Positions 1-11,280 of a DNA stretch of 64,000 bases are shown piece after piece. The DNA comes from Pseudomonadota bacterium (GTDB lineage Bacteria; Pseudomonadota; Gammaproteobacteria; UBA9214). Position 1 is the stretch's first letter, and every line of letters begins with the position of its first letter. The DNA lies in NCBI GenBank assembly GCA_041395565.1, contig JAWLAI010000007.1, forward strand, positions 284,881 to 348,880, in the 5' to 3' direction. The notes beneath the pieces were generated by a model, which saw only the letters and a list, made by a program, of their open reading frames with translations, ran no database searches and was not told the origin of the DNA. The translations under genes and the position numbers were made by a program.

Positions 1-310
1 GGTACAGCGCCAGCCGGGTACGCGCGCGTGACACCGGATCGACCGGCATCAGCGGCGGATGCGGAAAGCGCTCGTCGAGGTACTCCATGATCGCGCGCGG
101 GTCGTAGAGGACCAGTTCGCGATCGACCAGGGTCGGCACGGTGTTGTAGGGATTCAGGTCGATCAGGTCCTCGGGCTTGTTGTTGTCGACCTCGACGATC
201 TCGACGGTAATGCCCTTCTCGGCCAGCACCACGCGAACCCGGTGACTCTGCGGACAGCTGGCAGACGAAAAAAGACTCATCACGGAACGCCGGTTCGCTA
301 CGAGTGCCAT
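1..310 (-). CDS. sspA: Stringent starvation protein A (glutathione S-transferase fold), truncated by window edge
   Basis: Translating the minus strand from the ATG at 310 gives about 103 residues of an SspA N-terminal thioredoxin-like domain. It contains S-C-P-Q-S-H-R-V-R near residue 18, N-P-Y-N-T-V-P-T-L-V and the D-P-R-A-I-M-E-Y-L-D motif. SspA binds RNA polymerase and alters transcription during starvation; it has a GST fold but usually no GST activity. A purine-rich stretch (AAGGGGA) precedes the start, 45 bp after petC, so it is probably the last or next-to-last gene of a petABC-sspA(-sspB) operon. The C-terminal half lies outside the window. Confidence 0.9.
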   Translation of the reverse strand, partial: MALVANRRSVMSLFSSASCPQSHRVRVVLAEKGITVEIVEVDNNKPEDLIDLNPYNTVPTLVDRELVLYDPRAIMEYLDERFPHPPLMPVDPVSRARTRLALY

Positions 311-354
311 ATTGTGTATCCCCTTGAAAATGGAGTCACCCTCGCTTGCGTGGC

Positions 355-1092
355 TCAATGCACGTCTTTCCAGAATTCACGCTTCATCAGGTAGGCCAGC
401 ACCAGGAAGAGCAGCAGGAACATGATGACCTTCACGCCCAGCGTCTTGCGCTCATGCTTGGCGGGCTCACCCATGTAGTCGAGGAAGTTGACCAGATCGC
501 GGATCGCGCGGTCGTATTCCTTGGGCGTCAGCTTACCCGGTTCGACGAGTTCGAGCGTGACATCCTTGGTCTCGGTACCGTCCTCGTTCTTGACGGTGTG
601 GATCTTGGCCTCCTGCCAGCCCTGCAGCTCCCACAGCACGTGCGGCATGCCGACATCCGGAAACACCAGGTTGTTGACGCCGGTGATCTTCGTCTTGTCG
701 AGATAGAAGCTGCGCATGTAACTGTACAGCCAGTCCACCCCGCGCGATCGCGCGATCACGCTGAGGTCCGGCGGCACGGTGCCGAACCACTCCTTTTCGT
801 CTTCCGGGTGGGTCGCAACCGTCATCAGCTCGCCCACCTTGCCGCCGTTGAAGACCAGGTTCTCGGCCACCAGCTTCTCCTTGATGCCGAGGTCCTTGCC
901 GATGCGCTCGAAGCGCATCAGGGCCGCCGAATGGCAGCTCAGGCAGTAGTTCACGAACAGACGCGCACCGCGCTGCAGCGAGGCGGTGTTGTTCGGATCG
1001 ATGTTTGCCTCTTCCAGATGGGCGTGCTCCGCAGCCATCGCGGCCCAGGCCGGCGCCAGCAGTAACAGTACGGCAATCAGTTGCTTTTTCAT
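355..1092 (-). CDS. petC: Ubiquinol-cytochrome c reductase, cytochrome c1 subunit
   Basis: A protein of 245 aa with an N-terminal signal peptide (about residues 1-20), one CxxCH heme-c site (C50, C53, H54) and a C-terminal membrane anchor around residues 217-236 ending in a basic tail. In the bc1 complex, cytochrome c1 accepts electrons from the Rieske cluster and passes them to a soluble periplasmic cytochrome c. A G-M-P motif after residue 150 may hold the axial Met ligand. Its ATG overlaps the petB stop (ATGA), so translation is probably coupled. The length is normal for the proteobacterial form. Confidence 0.97.
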   Translation of the reverse strand: MKKQLIAVLLLLAPAWAAMAAEHAHLEEANIDPNNTASLQRGARLFVNYCLSCHSAALMRFERIGKDLGIKEKLVAENLVFNGGKVGELMTVATHPEDEKEWFGTVPPDLSVIARSRGVDWLYSYMRSFYLDKTKITGVNNLVFPDVGMPHVLWELQGWQEAKIHTVKNEDGTETKDVTLELVEPGKLTPKEYDRAIRDLVNFLDYMGEPAKHERKTLGVKVIMFLLLFLVLAYLMKREFWKDVH

Positions 1093-2339
1093 GATGTCAC
1101 CCTGTCAGGTACCGGTTTGGTCTTGTCCATTTTCGTGTAAATGGGCATCAGGAAGAAGAACGCGAAGTACACGATCGTGCAGATCCGCGCAATCAGGGTC
1201 TTCACTTCCGAGGGCTGTTCCATACCGAGCCAGCCCAGGATGACGAAGCTGACCACGAACAGCGCGAGCCAGACCTTGTAGACCGTACCGCGATAGCGGA
1301 TCGACTTGACCGGGCTGCGGTCCAGCCAGGGCATGAAGAACAGCACCACGATGGCAACGCCCATGGCCAGCACGCCCGGGAAGGCGGAACCGCCGACCGA
1401 GGGCACCGCGCGCAGGATGGCGTAGAACGGGGTGAAATACCACAGCGGCGCGATGTGCTCGGGTGTCTTGAGCGGGTCGGCCGGGATGAAGTTGTTCGCC
1501 TCCAGGAAGTAACCGTTCATCTCCGGCAGGAAGAACACCACGATGGAGAAGAAGATCAGGAACACGACCACGCCCACGATATCCTTGACCGTGTAGTAGG
1601 GATGGAACGGTATGCCGTCCAGCGGAATGCCGTTGGCATCCTTGTTCTGCTTGATCTCGACACCGTCCGGATTGTTGGAGCCGACCTCGTGCAGCGCCAG
1701 GATATGCAGCACGACCAGCGCCAGCAGCACGATCGGCACCGCAATCACGTGGAAGGCGAAAAAGCGGTTCAGGGTGGCGTCGGCGACGACGTAGTCACCG
1801 CGGATCCACAGGGCGACGGATTCGCCGATGCCCGGGATGGCGCCGAACAGGTTGATGATCACCTGCGCACCCCAGTAGGACATCTGACCCCAGGGCAGCA
1901 GGTAGCCCATGAAGGCCTCGGCCATCAGGGCGACGTAGATGATCATGCCGAAGATCCAGATCAGTTCGCGCGGCTTCTTGTAGGAACCGTAGATCAGGCC
2001 GCGGAACATATGCAGGTACACCACGACGAAGAAGGCCGAGGCGCCGGTCGAGTGCATGTAGCGGATCAGCCAGCCCCAGTTCACGTCGCGCATGATGTAC
2101 TCGACGGAGTTGAAGGCCAGGTTTGCGTCGGGCTTGTAGTTCATGGTCAGCCAGATGCCGGTCAGGATCTGCATCACCAGCACCATCAGCGCCAGCGAAC
2201 CGAAGAAGTACCAGAAGTTGAAGTTCTTCGGTGCGTAATACCGGGCCAGGTGGTCGTACCACATGCTGCTGAGCGGGAAACGCGCATCGATCCAGCCCAG
2301 CAGGCCGCCCTGCCATTTTTCACTCGTATTGCCAGCCAT
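1089..2339 (-). CDS. petB: Ubiquinol-cytochrome c reductase, cytochrome b subunit
   Basis: A 416-aa polytopic membrane protein, the quinone-oxidising core of bc1. Four heme-ligating histidines are visible: H96 and H110 in helix B, H197 and H212 in helix D. Helix D spacing is 15, as in b6-type proteins, against 14 in mitochondrial cytochrome b; from memory this is usual in beta/gamma relatives. The Qo-site tetrapeptide, P-E-W-Y in mitochondria, reads P298-L-W-Y301 here, so the usual glutamate is leucine. The start overlaps the petA stop by one base (TAATG). The chain is full length, with N- and C-terminal domains fused, unlike split b6/IV. Confidence 0.97.
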   Translation of the reverse strand: MAGNTSEKWQGGLLGWIDARFPLSSMWYDHLARYYAPKNFNFWYFFGSLALMVLVMQILTGIWLTMNYKPDANLAFNSVEYIMRDVNWGWLIRYMHSTGASAFFVVVYLHMFRGLIYGSYKKPRELIWIFGMIIYVALMAEAFMGYLLPWGQMSYWGAQVIINLFGAIPGIGESVALWIRGDYVVADATLNRFFAFHVIAVPIVLLALVVLHILALHEVGSNNPDGVEIKQNKDANGIPLDGIPFHPYYTVKDIVGVVVFLIFFSIVVFFLPEMNGYFLEANNFIPADPLKTPEHIAPLWYFTPFYAILRAVPSVGGSAFPGVLAMGVAIVVLFFMPWLDRSPVKSIRYRGTVYKVWLALFVVSFVILGWLGMEQPSEVKTLIARICTIVYFAFFFLMPIYTKMDKTKPVPDRVTS

Positions 2340-2932
2340 TATGCGGTCTCCTCGTCTTCACCGATCAGGATTTCGGTTTCACTCAGGTAACGGTAGGGCG
2401 GGACCGGCAGGTTCTTCGGCGCCGGCATGCCCTTGAACACGCGTCCGGCGAAATCGAAACGGGAACCATGACACGGACAGAAGAACCCGCCCGGCCAGTC
2501 CGGACCCAGGTCGGCCGGCGCCACGTCGGGACGGTAGGTCGGCGAGCAGCCCAGGTGGGTACAGATACCGATCAGCACCAGGTATTCCGGCTTGATCGAA
2601 CGCCATTCATTCTGCGCGTAAGCCGGCTGCTGCGGCAGCTCCGAGGCAGGATCGGCCAGCCGGGAATCCAGACTCGGCAGCCGGTCGAGGTCCGCCTGGG
2701 TGCGGTTGACGATCCACACCGGCTTGCCGCGCCACTTGACGCGGATCATCTGGCCCGGTTCCAGCTTGCTGATATCGGCCCGGACCGGGGCGCCGGCCGC
2801 GCGCGCCTTCGCACTGGGCTGCATGGAGGAAATGAAAGGTACCAGTACAAAGCCGGTCCCCACCGCACCCACGACCGTGGTGGCCGCGGTCAGGAATCGA
2901 CGCCTGCCGGAATTGGTGTCCTCGCCACTCAT
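2339..2932 (-). CDS. petA: Ubiquinol-cytochrome c reductase, Rieske iron-sulfur subunit
   Basis: A 197-aa protein with a twin-arginine-type N-terminus (R-R-R-F-L near residue 11) and a membrane anchor at about 17-36. The Rieske [2Fe-2S] site is C-T-H-L-G-C (C124, H126, C129) plus C-P-C-H-G-S (C152, C154, H155). C124, H126, C152 and H155 should bind the cluster; C129 and C154 should form the stabilising disulfide. It takes one electron from ubiquinol at the Qo site. A TGGAGA ribosome binding site lies about 8 nt before the ATG. It is the first gene of the petABC unit, so the promoter should lie at about 2940-3070. Confidence 0.97.
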   Translation of the reverse strand: MSGEDTNSGRRRFLTAATTVVGAVGTGFVLVPFISSMQPSAKARAAGAPVRADISKLEPGQMIRVKWRGKPVWIVNRTQADLDRLPSLDSRLADPASELPQQPAYAQNEWRSIKPEYLVLIGICTHLGCSPTYRPDVAPADLGPDWPGGFFCPCHGSRFDFAGRVFKGMPAPKNLPVPPYRYLSETEILIGEDEETA

Positions 2933-3148
2933 AGGGGCATTCTCCAGAGTTTTAATAAATTCAGTGAGTTATCTGCACCCTGCGGCCCGACGCCGGCACA
3001 GGACGCACAACAATCATTTCGGAATATTCTGAATTGTTTCAGGCAGATTCCAAGGGCCGTATAGGATGGTCGAAGTACCTGCCAAGGTCAAGCGGAATGC
3101 GGGCCAGTAACGCTGGCGCAGCCCCTGGGCAAGCGCCCCCCTGCCCGG

Positions 3149-3907
3149 TCAGACGGGGTTGTCGATATCGATGAACCGGTGGTGCAGACCGAACCGCCCG
3201 GCCAGGTGTTCACCCAGCGCGCAGGCGCCGAAACGTTCCGTGGCATGATGCCCGGCCGCGAAGTAGTGGATCCCCGTCTCGCGCGCCACATGCACGGTCT
3301 GCTCGGAGACCTCGCCGCTGACGAAGGCGTCCAGTCCGCGCGCGGCCGCGGCCGTGATGTAGGACTGGGCCGCGCCGGTACACCAGCCGATGCGCTCGAT
3401 CTGCGGCGCGCTGCCCGCGATGTGCAGGGGCGAGCGTCCGAGCGAGCTCTCCAGGTATTCGCAGAAGCCGGCGGCGTCCAGCGGCCGCGCCAGGCTGCCG
3501 TACTGCGCCAGCTGCAGTCCGCCGTCGTCACCGAAGCAACCTGCCGGCTCCAGGCCCAGCACCCGCGCCAGCTGGGTGTTGTTGCCGAACTCCGGATGCG
3601 CATCGAGCGGCAGGTGATAGGCCAGCAGGCTGATGTCGGCGTCGAGCAGCAGCTTGAGCCGGCGCCGCAGCATGCCGGTCACGCAGGGCGAGTCACCTTT
3701 CCAGAACCAGCCATGGTGCACCAGCAGGGCATCCGCCCCGGCTGCAGCTGCCGCCTCGATCAGCGCGAGGCTGGCGCTCACCCCGCTCACCAGCAGGCCC
3801 ACCTCTGCCCTGCCCTCCACCTGCAGACCGTTCGGGCAATAGTCCGTGAAGCTGGTCACGTTCAGCAGTTCGTTCGTATAATCAACCAGTTCTTTCAGTG
3901 CTACCAT
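3149..3907 (-). CDS. Nif3-like dinuclear metal centre hexameric protein
   Basis: A 252-aa protein from the ATG at 3907. The open frame continues further upstream, but there it only shadows the divergent protease gene. Nif3/YbgI family features: the N-terminal V-D-Y-T-N-E-L-L-N segment, N-G-L-Q-V-E-G, the metal-binding H-H-G-W-F-W near residue 65 and a late H-Y-F-A-A-G-H-H-A-T-E-R-F-G motif. Members form toroidal hexamers with two metal ions per subunit; some have been linked to GTP cyclohydrolase-like activity, but the physiological role is unsettled. It is divergent from the DegS/AlgW protease with 66 bp between starts, an arrangement also known in pseudomonads. Confidence 0.9.
   Translation of the reverse strand: MVALKELVDYTNELLNVTSFTDYCPNGLQVEGRAEVGLLVSGVSASLALIEAAAAAGADALLVHHGWFWKGDSPCVTGMLRRRLKLLLDADISLLAYHLPLDAHPEFGNNTQLARVLGLEPAGCFGDDGGLQLAQYGSLARPLDAAGFCEYLESSLGRSPLHIAGSAPQIERIGWCTGAAQSYITAAAARGLDAFVSGEVSEQTVHVARETGIHYFAAGHHATERFGACALGEHLAGRFGLHHRFIDIDNPV
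3853..3882 (+). promoter_or_regulatory. Candidate sigma-70 promoter for the DegS/AlgW gene
   Basis: TGGTCA (3853-3858) and a perfect TATAAT (3877-3882) are 18 bp apart on the plus strand. They lie inside the 5' end of the divergent Nif3 gene, about 90 bp before the protease start. The -35 matches 4 of 6 bases. Called by eye only. Confidence 0.4.
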
Positions 3908-3973
3908 CGTGATATGTCCCGTACCGGGGGCCGGCCTGTGTTGAGCGACATGCCGGCCAAGGGTAACCGACCT

Positions 3974-5170
3974 ATGCCATTTCGCAAGAGCGCCCAGTTC
4001 ATCCTGCAGACCGTCGTCATCGGGCTGGCGGCCGCGTTCGTCTATGTCCTGCTGATCGAGCCGCAGCTGCTCAAACACGACGCCAATGTGGTGGAGGTCA
4101 CCGAGACCCCGGCGACGCCGGCCCAGCTGCAGCCGCTGCCGGGCGCCGGCAGCGCCGGCCTGGGCTCCGGACCGGTCTCGTACGCGGACGCGGTCGCGCG
4201 GGCGGCACCGGCCGTGGTCAACGTCCACACCGCCAAGATCATCACCCGCAAGGTACACCCGCTGCTCGAAGACCCGATCTTCCAGCAGTTCTTCGGCGAT
4301 CGATTCACGCAATCGCGCCGGGAGATCCAGACCAGCCTCGGTTCCGGCGTGCTGATCAGCAAGCAGGGTTACATCCTGACCAACAACCATGTGATCGAGG
4401 GCGCCGACGAGATTCAGGTGCTGCTTGCGGACGGACGCCGCATGCAGGCCACGGTGGTCGGCACCGATGCCGACACTGACGTGGCCGTGCTGCACATCAG
4501 CGCCGACAACCTGCCGGCCATCGTCATCGGCGATTCCAGACGCCTGCGCGTGGGCGACGTGGCGCTGGCCATCGGCAATCCCTTCGGCGTCGGCCAGACC
4601 GTGACCTTCGGCATCATCAGCGCGACCGGCCGCGACCACCTCGGCATCAACGCCTACGAGGAATTCATCCAGACCGACGCAGCGATCAATCCCGGCAACT
4701 CGGGCGGCGCGCTGATCAATGCCAGCGGCGAGCTGATCGGCATCAATTCCGCCATCTACAGCCGCACGGGCGGATCGCAGGGCATCGGCTTCGCCATCCC
4801 CATCAGCCTTGCCAAGGGCGTCATGACGCAGATCATCGAGCAGGGCCATGTCGTGCGCGGCTGGCTGGGTATCGAGGCACAGGACCTGACCGAACAGCTG
4901 GCGGAATCCTTCGGCCTGTCCAGCCTGCAGGGTGTGCTGATCTCCGGCGTGCTGCGCGATGGCCCGGCAGACCAGGCCGGCCTGCTCCCCGGCGATGTCG
5001 TGACCACCATCAACGGCCGCGCGGTCAACGACAGCAGCGCGGCGATGAAGGTCATCTCCGAACAGCAGCCGGACTCGGTGATCGTGCTGGGCGGCGTGCG
5101 CGAGGGCAAGCCCGTCTATCTCAAGGTACGGGTGCAGCAGCGCCCGCGCCAGGCGGGGCTGGGCAACTAG
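3974..5170 (+). CDS. algW: DegS/AlgW-type membrane-anchored serine protease (HtrA family)
   Basis: A 398-aa protease from the ATG at 3974, chosen because the hydrophobic anchor (residues 8-28) then follows a short basic N-terminus; in-frame ATGs at 3914 and 3950 are possible. Trypsin-like domain with H139 (T-N-N-H-V), D169 (D-T-D-V-A-V-L) and S243 (G-N-S-G-G-A), then a single PDZ domain at about 283-385. One PDZ plus an N-terminal anchor is the DegS/AlgW layout rather than DegP. Family members cut the anti-sigma factor RseA/MucA when their PDZ senses misfolded porins, releasing the envelope-stress sigma factor. No rseA-like gene is in the window. Confidence 0.92.
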   Translation: MPFRKSAQFILQTVVIGLAAAFVYVLLIEPQLLKHDANVVEVTETPATPAQLQPLPGAGSAGLGSGPVSYADAVARAAPAVVNVHTAKIITRKVHPLLEDPIFQQFFGDRFTQSRREIQTSLGSGVLISKQGYILTNNHVIEGADEIQVLLADGRRMQATVVGTDADTDVAVLHISADNLPAIVIGDSRRLRVGDVALAIGNPFGVGQTVTFGIISATGRDHLGINAYEEFIQTDAAINPGNSGGALINASGELIGINSAIYSRTGGSQGIGFAIPISLAKGVMTQIIEQGHVVRGWLGIEAQDLTEQLAESFGLSSLQGVLISGVLRDGPADQAGLLPGDVVTTINGRAVNDSSAAMKVISEQQPDSVIVLGGVREGKPVYLKVRVQQRPRQAGLGN

Positions 5171-5320
5171 CGCACCGACGTCGACAGCGCAGACAACAAG
5201 CCTGTCTCGCGCCACGACGACAGGGATGCAGGAGGCAGCGCAATGCAGGGAGCCATTGCAGAAGACGCATTGGCGCGGACGAAACCCGTGCCACGGACGG
5301 CACAGAGAACACGGTGTTTT

Positions 5321-5475
5321 TAGAACCTATCTCAAAATTGGCACAAGTGTTCTTACATCGTCATGCCCGCGCAGGCGGGCATCCAGAAACCACGCGAAAT
5401 ACGGGATTCCGGCCTGCGCCGGAATGACGACAAACATGGTCGCCGCAGGATTTTCCAATTTTGAGAGAGGTTCTA
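5321..5475. mobile_element. 155-bp MITE-like element with 21-bp terminal inverted repeats, TA-flanked
   Basis: The two ends (5321-5341 and 5455-5475) are inverted copies matching at 20 of 21 bases; each starts with TA and reads GAACCT(A/C)TCTCAAAATTGG inward. TA at both outer edges fits insertion at a TA target, as made by IS630/Tc1-type transposases. The interior holds two GC-rich hairpin units in opposite orientation, one around 5359-5386 (CGTCATGCCCGC...) and its inverted relative around 5404-5430 (...GCCGGAATGACGA). There is no coding capacity, so it would need a transposase in trans. It lies between algW and hisC, which converge on this gap. Confidence 0.75.
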
Positions 5476-5599
5476 ATATATTTGCCGCGGCGCCTCATGC
5501 CGGCAGCACCGGCAAATCTCATGAAGTTGCCCGGCCTTGAAAAATTGCTGGTGCGCTGCCGTGTTCCCGGACGGACCTGAATTGACACTGTGTTGTCTC

Positions 5600-5654
5600 T
5601 GCCCTCTGTGGCGAATATATATTCATTTTCTTCGCGCCTTTGCGTCCTGGCGCG
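5600..5654. repeat. Decayed dispersed repeat (GCGCCTTTGCGTC...GGCGCG type)
   Basis: The 21-bp core at 5634-5654 matches 51230-51250 at 19 of 21 positions, and the preceding CTCTGTGG-like segment is also recognisable in both. It looks like a remnant of a genome-wide noncoding repeat. The rest of the 5171-5672 gap, outside this and the MITE, shows nothing I can name. Confidence 0.45.
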
Positions 5655-5672
5655 CACAGGCTTTTTCTGCTG

Positions 5673-6752
5673 TCACAGCAACCCGCCGAGCGCGGCGAGG
5701 AAGGCCGCGTTCTCCTCCGGCCGGCCCACGGTCACGCGCAGGCAGTCGCGCAGTGCGGGCGCCGAACCGTCCAGGTTCTTGATCAGGATCCCGGCCTGTT
5801 GCAGGCCTGTAAAGACGGCGCCGGCACGTCCGGCCGGTACACGGAACAGGATGAAGTTGGCCTCGCTCGGATACACCGTCAGCGCCGCAAAACCGTGCAA
5901 GCCGGCTGCGAGTTCCGCACGCGCGGCGCGGATCTGCGCGGCCTGCGCGTCGAACACGTCGCGGTGCGCCAGGGCCAGTGCGCCGGTCGCCTGGTTCAGC
6001 GTACCGATGTTGTATGGCAGGCGGGTCTTGTCGATTTGCGCGATCCATTCCGGATGACCGGCCAGCAGGCCCAGCCGCAGACCGGCGAGCCCGAGCTTGG
6101 AGACGGTGCGCAGTACCAGCAGGTTGTCATGGCGGCCGAGTTCCGCCATGAAGCTCGCGCTGGTAAACGGGGCGTAGGCCTCGTCCACCACGACCAGCCC
6201 GGTGGCGGTCTCGAGTAGCGCGCGGATGACGGCGGCATCGAACAGGTTGCCGGTCGGATTGTTGGGGTAGGCCAGGAAGGTCACCGCCGGCTGCAGCGTC
6301 GCGACAGCATCCAGGACCGCTTCCCGGGCCAGCGCGAAGTCTGGCGCCAGCGGCACGCCACTGAATTCCAGTCCCGCCACGGTCGCGATCTGCCGGTACA
6401 TGACGAAGGTCGGTTCCGGCGCCAGGATGACGCGGCCCGGCCCTGCCACGGTCTGGACGATCATCTGGATCAGCTCATCCGAACCGTTGCCGAGCATGAC
6501 CCCGGCCGTTGCCGGCACCCCCATGGCGGCACGCAGCGCGGCCTGCAGCTCCCCCGCCGCGGGATCGGGGTAGCGGTTCAGCTCGAGGTCGCGCAATGCG
6601 TCGAGCCACGCCGCGCGCAGTTCGTCCGGCCATGGCCACGGGTTTTCCATGGCGTCGAGCTTGATCATGCCCGTCGCCGGTGGCACGTGGTAGGCGTGCA
6701 TGGCCTGGATTTCCGGACGTACCAGTCTGGTTATCTTGTCTTGAAGGGACAC
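5673..6752 (-). CDS. hisC: Histidinol-phosphate aminotransferase
   Basis: A 359-aa fold-type I PLP aminotransferase that converts imidazole-acetol phosphate and glutamate to histidinol phosphate. It shows the N-terminal L-D-A-M-E-N-P motif, the substrate-site Y-P-N-N-P-T-G, V-D-E-A-Y and the PLP lysine context V-S-K-L-G-L-A-G-L-R. Translation probably starts at GTG 6752; the next Met (17 codons on) would cut into the family N-terminus. It is third in the hisG-hisD-hisC order, but a 493-bp repeat element separates it from hisD by about 620 bp, so it may need its own promoter. Confidence 0.95.
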   Translation of the reverse strand: MSLQDKITRLVRPEIQAMHAYHVPPATGMIKLDAMENPWPWPDELRAAWLDALRDLELNRYPDPAAGELQAALRAAMGVPATAGVMLGNGSDELIQMIVQTVAGPGRVILAPEPTFVMYRQIATVAGLEFSGVPLAPDFALAREAVLDAVATLQPAVTFLAYPNNPTGNLFDAAVIRALLETATGLVVVDEAYAPFTSASFMAELGRHDNLLVLRTVSKLGLAGLRLGLLAGHPEWIAQIDKTRLPYNIGTLNQATGALALAHRDVFDAQAAQIRAARAELAAGLHGFAALTVYPSEANFILFRVPAGRAGAVFTGLQQAGILIKNLDGSAPALRDCLRVTVGRPEENAAFLAALGGLL

Positions 6753-6805
6753 AGTTAGTTTCTCGATCGATCAGTATTATCTAAATTTCAATTCTTGAAT
6801 TCTCA

Positions 6806-7298
6806 TTTCGCCCTGTCGGGCGAGATACTTTCTCTTGCGTGCCCAAGAGAAAGTACCCAAAGAGAAGGGCACCCGCTGGCCGCGCCGGCTGTGCCGGTGC
6901 CCTGCGTTCCTCGCCCGGCCGGGGCGTGCACAACTCGGAGCCGGAGCGGGATGTTGATCCCGCTCCGGCTTGCCTCGGACAGGGTGCGCGCCAATATCCC
7001 GGCCGGGCTGCGGTACTCGGCGCGGCCGACGGGACCGGGGTGGCAGTAACAGCCCCGTCAGGCGTAGCCGAGCAGCGCAACCGGTTCGGGATTGAGCGAG
7101 CCGCCGTGTCGAGCTGGATTTGCGAGCCGGCAGGCGCGGCAAATCCTGCGAGTTCGGCGAGCGCCCGAACCGGCGAGCAGCGCAGGTAACCCGGTAAGTC
7201 AGCAAAGCTGACTTACCGGGCAAGCCTCCGGGCCGCCTTTCTTTTGGGTACTTTTCTTTGGCGGCGCAAAGAAAAGTACCTCGCCCGACAGGGCGAAA
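6806..7298. mobile_element. 493-bp noncoding repeat element with about 60-bp imperfect terminal inverted repeats
   Basis: The left end (about 6806-6868) reads TTTCGCCCTGTCGGGCGAGA then TACTTTCTCTTGCG...; the right end (about 7237-7298) is its inverted copy with scattered differences, ending in ...TCGCCCGACAGGGCGAAA. Each arm also contains internal AAAG/CTTT dyads around GTACCCAAA. The GC-rich core is open on several frames but translates to Arg/Pro-rich sequence without domain features. Similar AAAGAAAAGTACCCAAA-bordered repeats are familiar from other gammaproteobacterial genomes (from memory). It fills most of the 620-bp hisD-hisC gap. Confidence 0.7.
7190..7220. repeat. Perfect 14-bp stem hairpin inside the repeat element
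   Basis: CCCGGTAAGTCAGC (7190-7203), loop AAA, then its exact complement (7207-7220). There is no T-run on either side, so it is not a classical terminator, but it could stall or protect transcripts crossing from hisD to hisC. Confidence 0.6.
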
Positions 7299-7372
7299 CC
7301 TGGCAGACATCCGGAATTCTGGACTGTGAACAGGGATCTTGTCAGCCAGGATTCCCTGTTCGACAATTTTAA

Positions 7373-8674
<1,302 letters not shown>

Positions 8675-8675
8675 G

Positions 8676-9317
8676 TCAGCGCCCGTCGGCCCCGACTGCG
8701 GCGCGCAGGCGCCTGATGAAATCGCTGATACGCCCATGCTTCATCTTCATGGATGCCTTGTTCACGACCAGCCGCGAGCTGATGTCCGCGATGTGCTCCA
8801 GCGGAACCAGACCGTTCGCCTTGAGGGTATTGCCGGTATCCACCACATCGACGATGCGGTCGGCCAGACCCACCAACGGCGCCAGTTCCATGGAACCATA
8901 GAGCTTGATGATCTCCACCTGTTCCTGGCGGTCGGCGTAGAAGCGGCGCGTACTGTGCACGTACTTGGTGGCGATGCGCATGCGCCGGCGCGCCGGGCCG
9001 GCCCCGGTCGGCCCCGCGACCATCAGCCGGCAGCGTGCGATCCGGAGATCGAGCGGCTCGTACAGGCCATCGCCGCCATGCTCCATGAGCACGTCCTTGC
9101 CGGCCACCCCCATGTCGGCGGCGCCGTAACCGACGTAGGTCGGTACGTCCGCGGCGCGGATGATCACCAGCTTCACGTCGTCCTGGTTGGTGTCCAGGAT
9201 GAGCTTGCGGCTGGTCTCCGGATCGTCGACCGGCACCACGCCTGCCGCTTCCAGCAGCGGCAGGGTTTCCTTGAAGATGCGCCCCTTGGACAGGGCGATG
9301 GTCAGCGCGGTATTCAT
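8676..9317 (-). CDS. hisG: ATP phosphoribosyltransferase, short form
   Basis: A 213-aa catalytic subunit that starts histidine synthesis by joining PRPP to ATP. It shows the N-terminal [18 protein letters not shown] and the PRPP-site [10 protein letters not shown]. It lacks the C-terminal ACT-like regulatory domain of the roughly 300-aa long form, so by family knowledge it should need HisZ for activity and feedback. No hisZ is in this window. ATG 9317 is preferred to a TTG at 9326. It lies 62 bp after murA and ends one base before hisD. Confidence 0.95.
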   Translation of the reverse strand: MNTALTIALSKGRIFKETLPLLEAAGVVPVDDPETSRKLILDTNQDDVKLVIIRAADVPTYVGYGAADMGVAGKDVLMEHGGDGLYEPLDLRIARCRLMVAGPTGAGPARRRMRIATKYVHSTRRFYADRQEQVEIIKLYGSMELAPLVGLADRIVDVVDTGNTLKANGLVPLEHIADISSRLVVNKASMKMKHGRISDFIRRLRAAVGADGR

Positions 9318-9379
9318 GGATGGCAAGTTTCCGGCAGTTACGGCCGGTTTACAAGCGCAGCGGCGGCAGCAGCCGCGGT

Positions 9380-10904
<1,525 letters not shown>

Positions 10905-10976
10905 GACTGCTACCCCGTTGAATGACTACCAAACCGCGGCGCGGGCGCACGGCTGCCGCCCGCTCCGTCCATCCTG

Positions 10977-11279
10977 CTAATGCGAAAGCGGGAGTATTTC
11001 TTCCAGCCCGCATACGCGGGCGATCAGCATCAGCTGCTCGGGCACGTTGACGAAACTGATGCTCGCCCCTGCGCGCTCCGCCCGGCGCAGCCACTCCAGC
11101 AGCAGCGCCAAACCCGCGCTGTCCGCGCGGGTCACGCCCGCGAGGTCCACCCGGATCGCGCCGCTGCCCGCGGTCCAGGTCCGCGCACGCGCGAGGACCT
11201 CGGGCACGGTGGTGAAATCCAGCTCGCCCTGCAGCAGCCAGTCGCCGCCGCCACGTTCGGTAAACTCCGCCGCCGGCAT
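10977..11279 (-). CDS. mlaB: MlaB, STAS-domain subunit of the phospholipid transporter
   Basis: A 100-aa single STAS domain with the D-S-A-G-L-A-L-L-L-E-W motif, whose Ser is the usual regulatory position. In the MlaFEDB inner-membrane complex MlaB binds and stabilises the ATPase MlaF. It starts one base after the mlaC stop and is the last mla gene here. Confidence 0.88.
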   Translation of the reverse strand: MPAAEFTERGGGDWLLQGELDFTTVPEVLARARTWTAGSGAIRVDLAGVTRADSAGLALLLEWLRRAERAGASISFVNVPEQLMLIARVCGLEEILPLSH

Positions 11280-11280
11280 G

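Noticed and set aside
4756..5170. CRISPR-like or tandem repeats anywhere in the window
   Set aside because: I scanned the gaps between genes for regularly spaced direct repeats and saw none; the repeats present are inverted elements.
3908..5215. Long minus-strand extension of the Nif3 frame over the protease gene
   Set aside because: The plus-strand HtrA protein has a full catalytic triad and PDZ domain; the extension is its antisense shadow.
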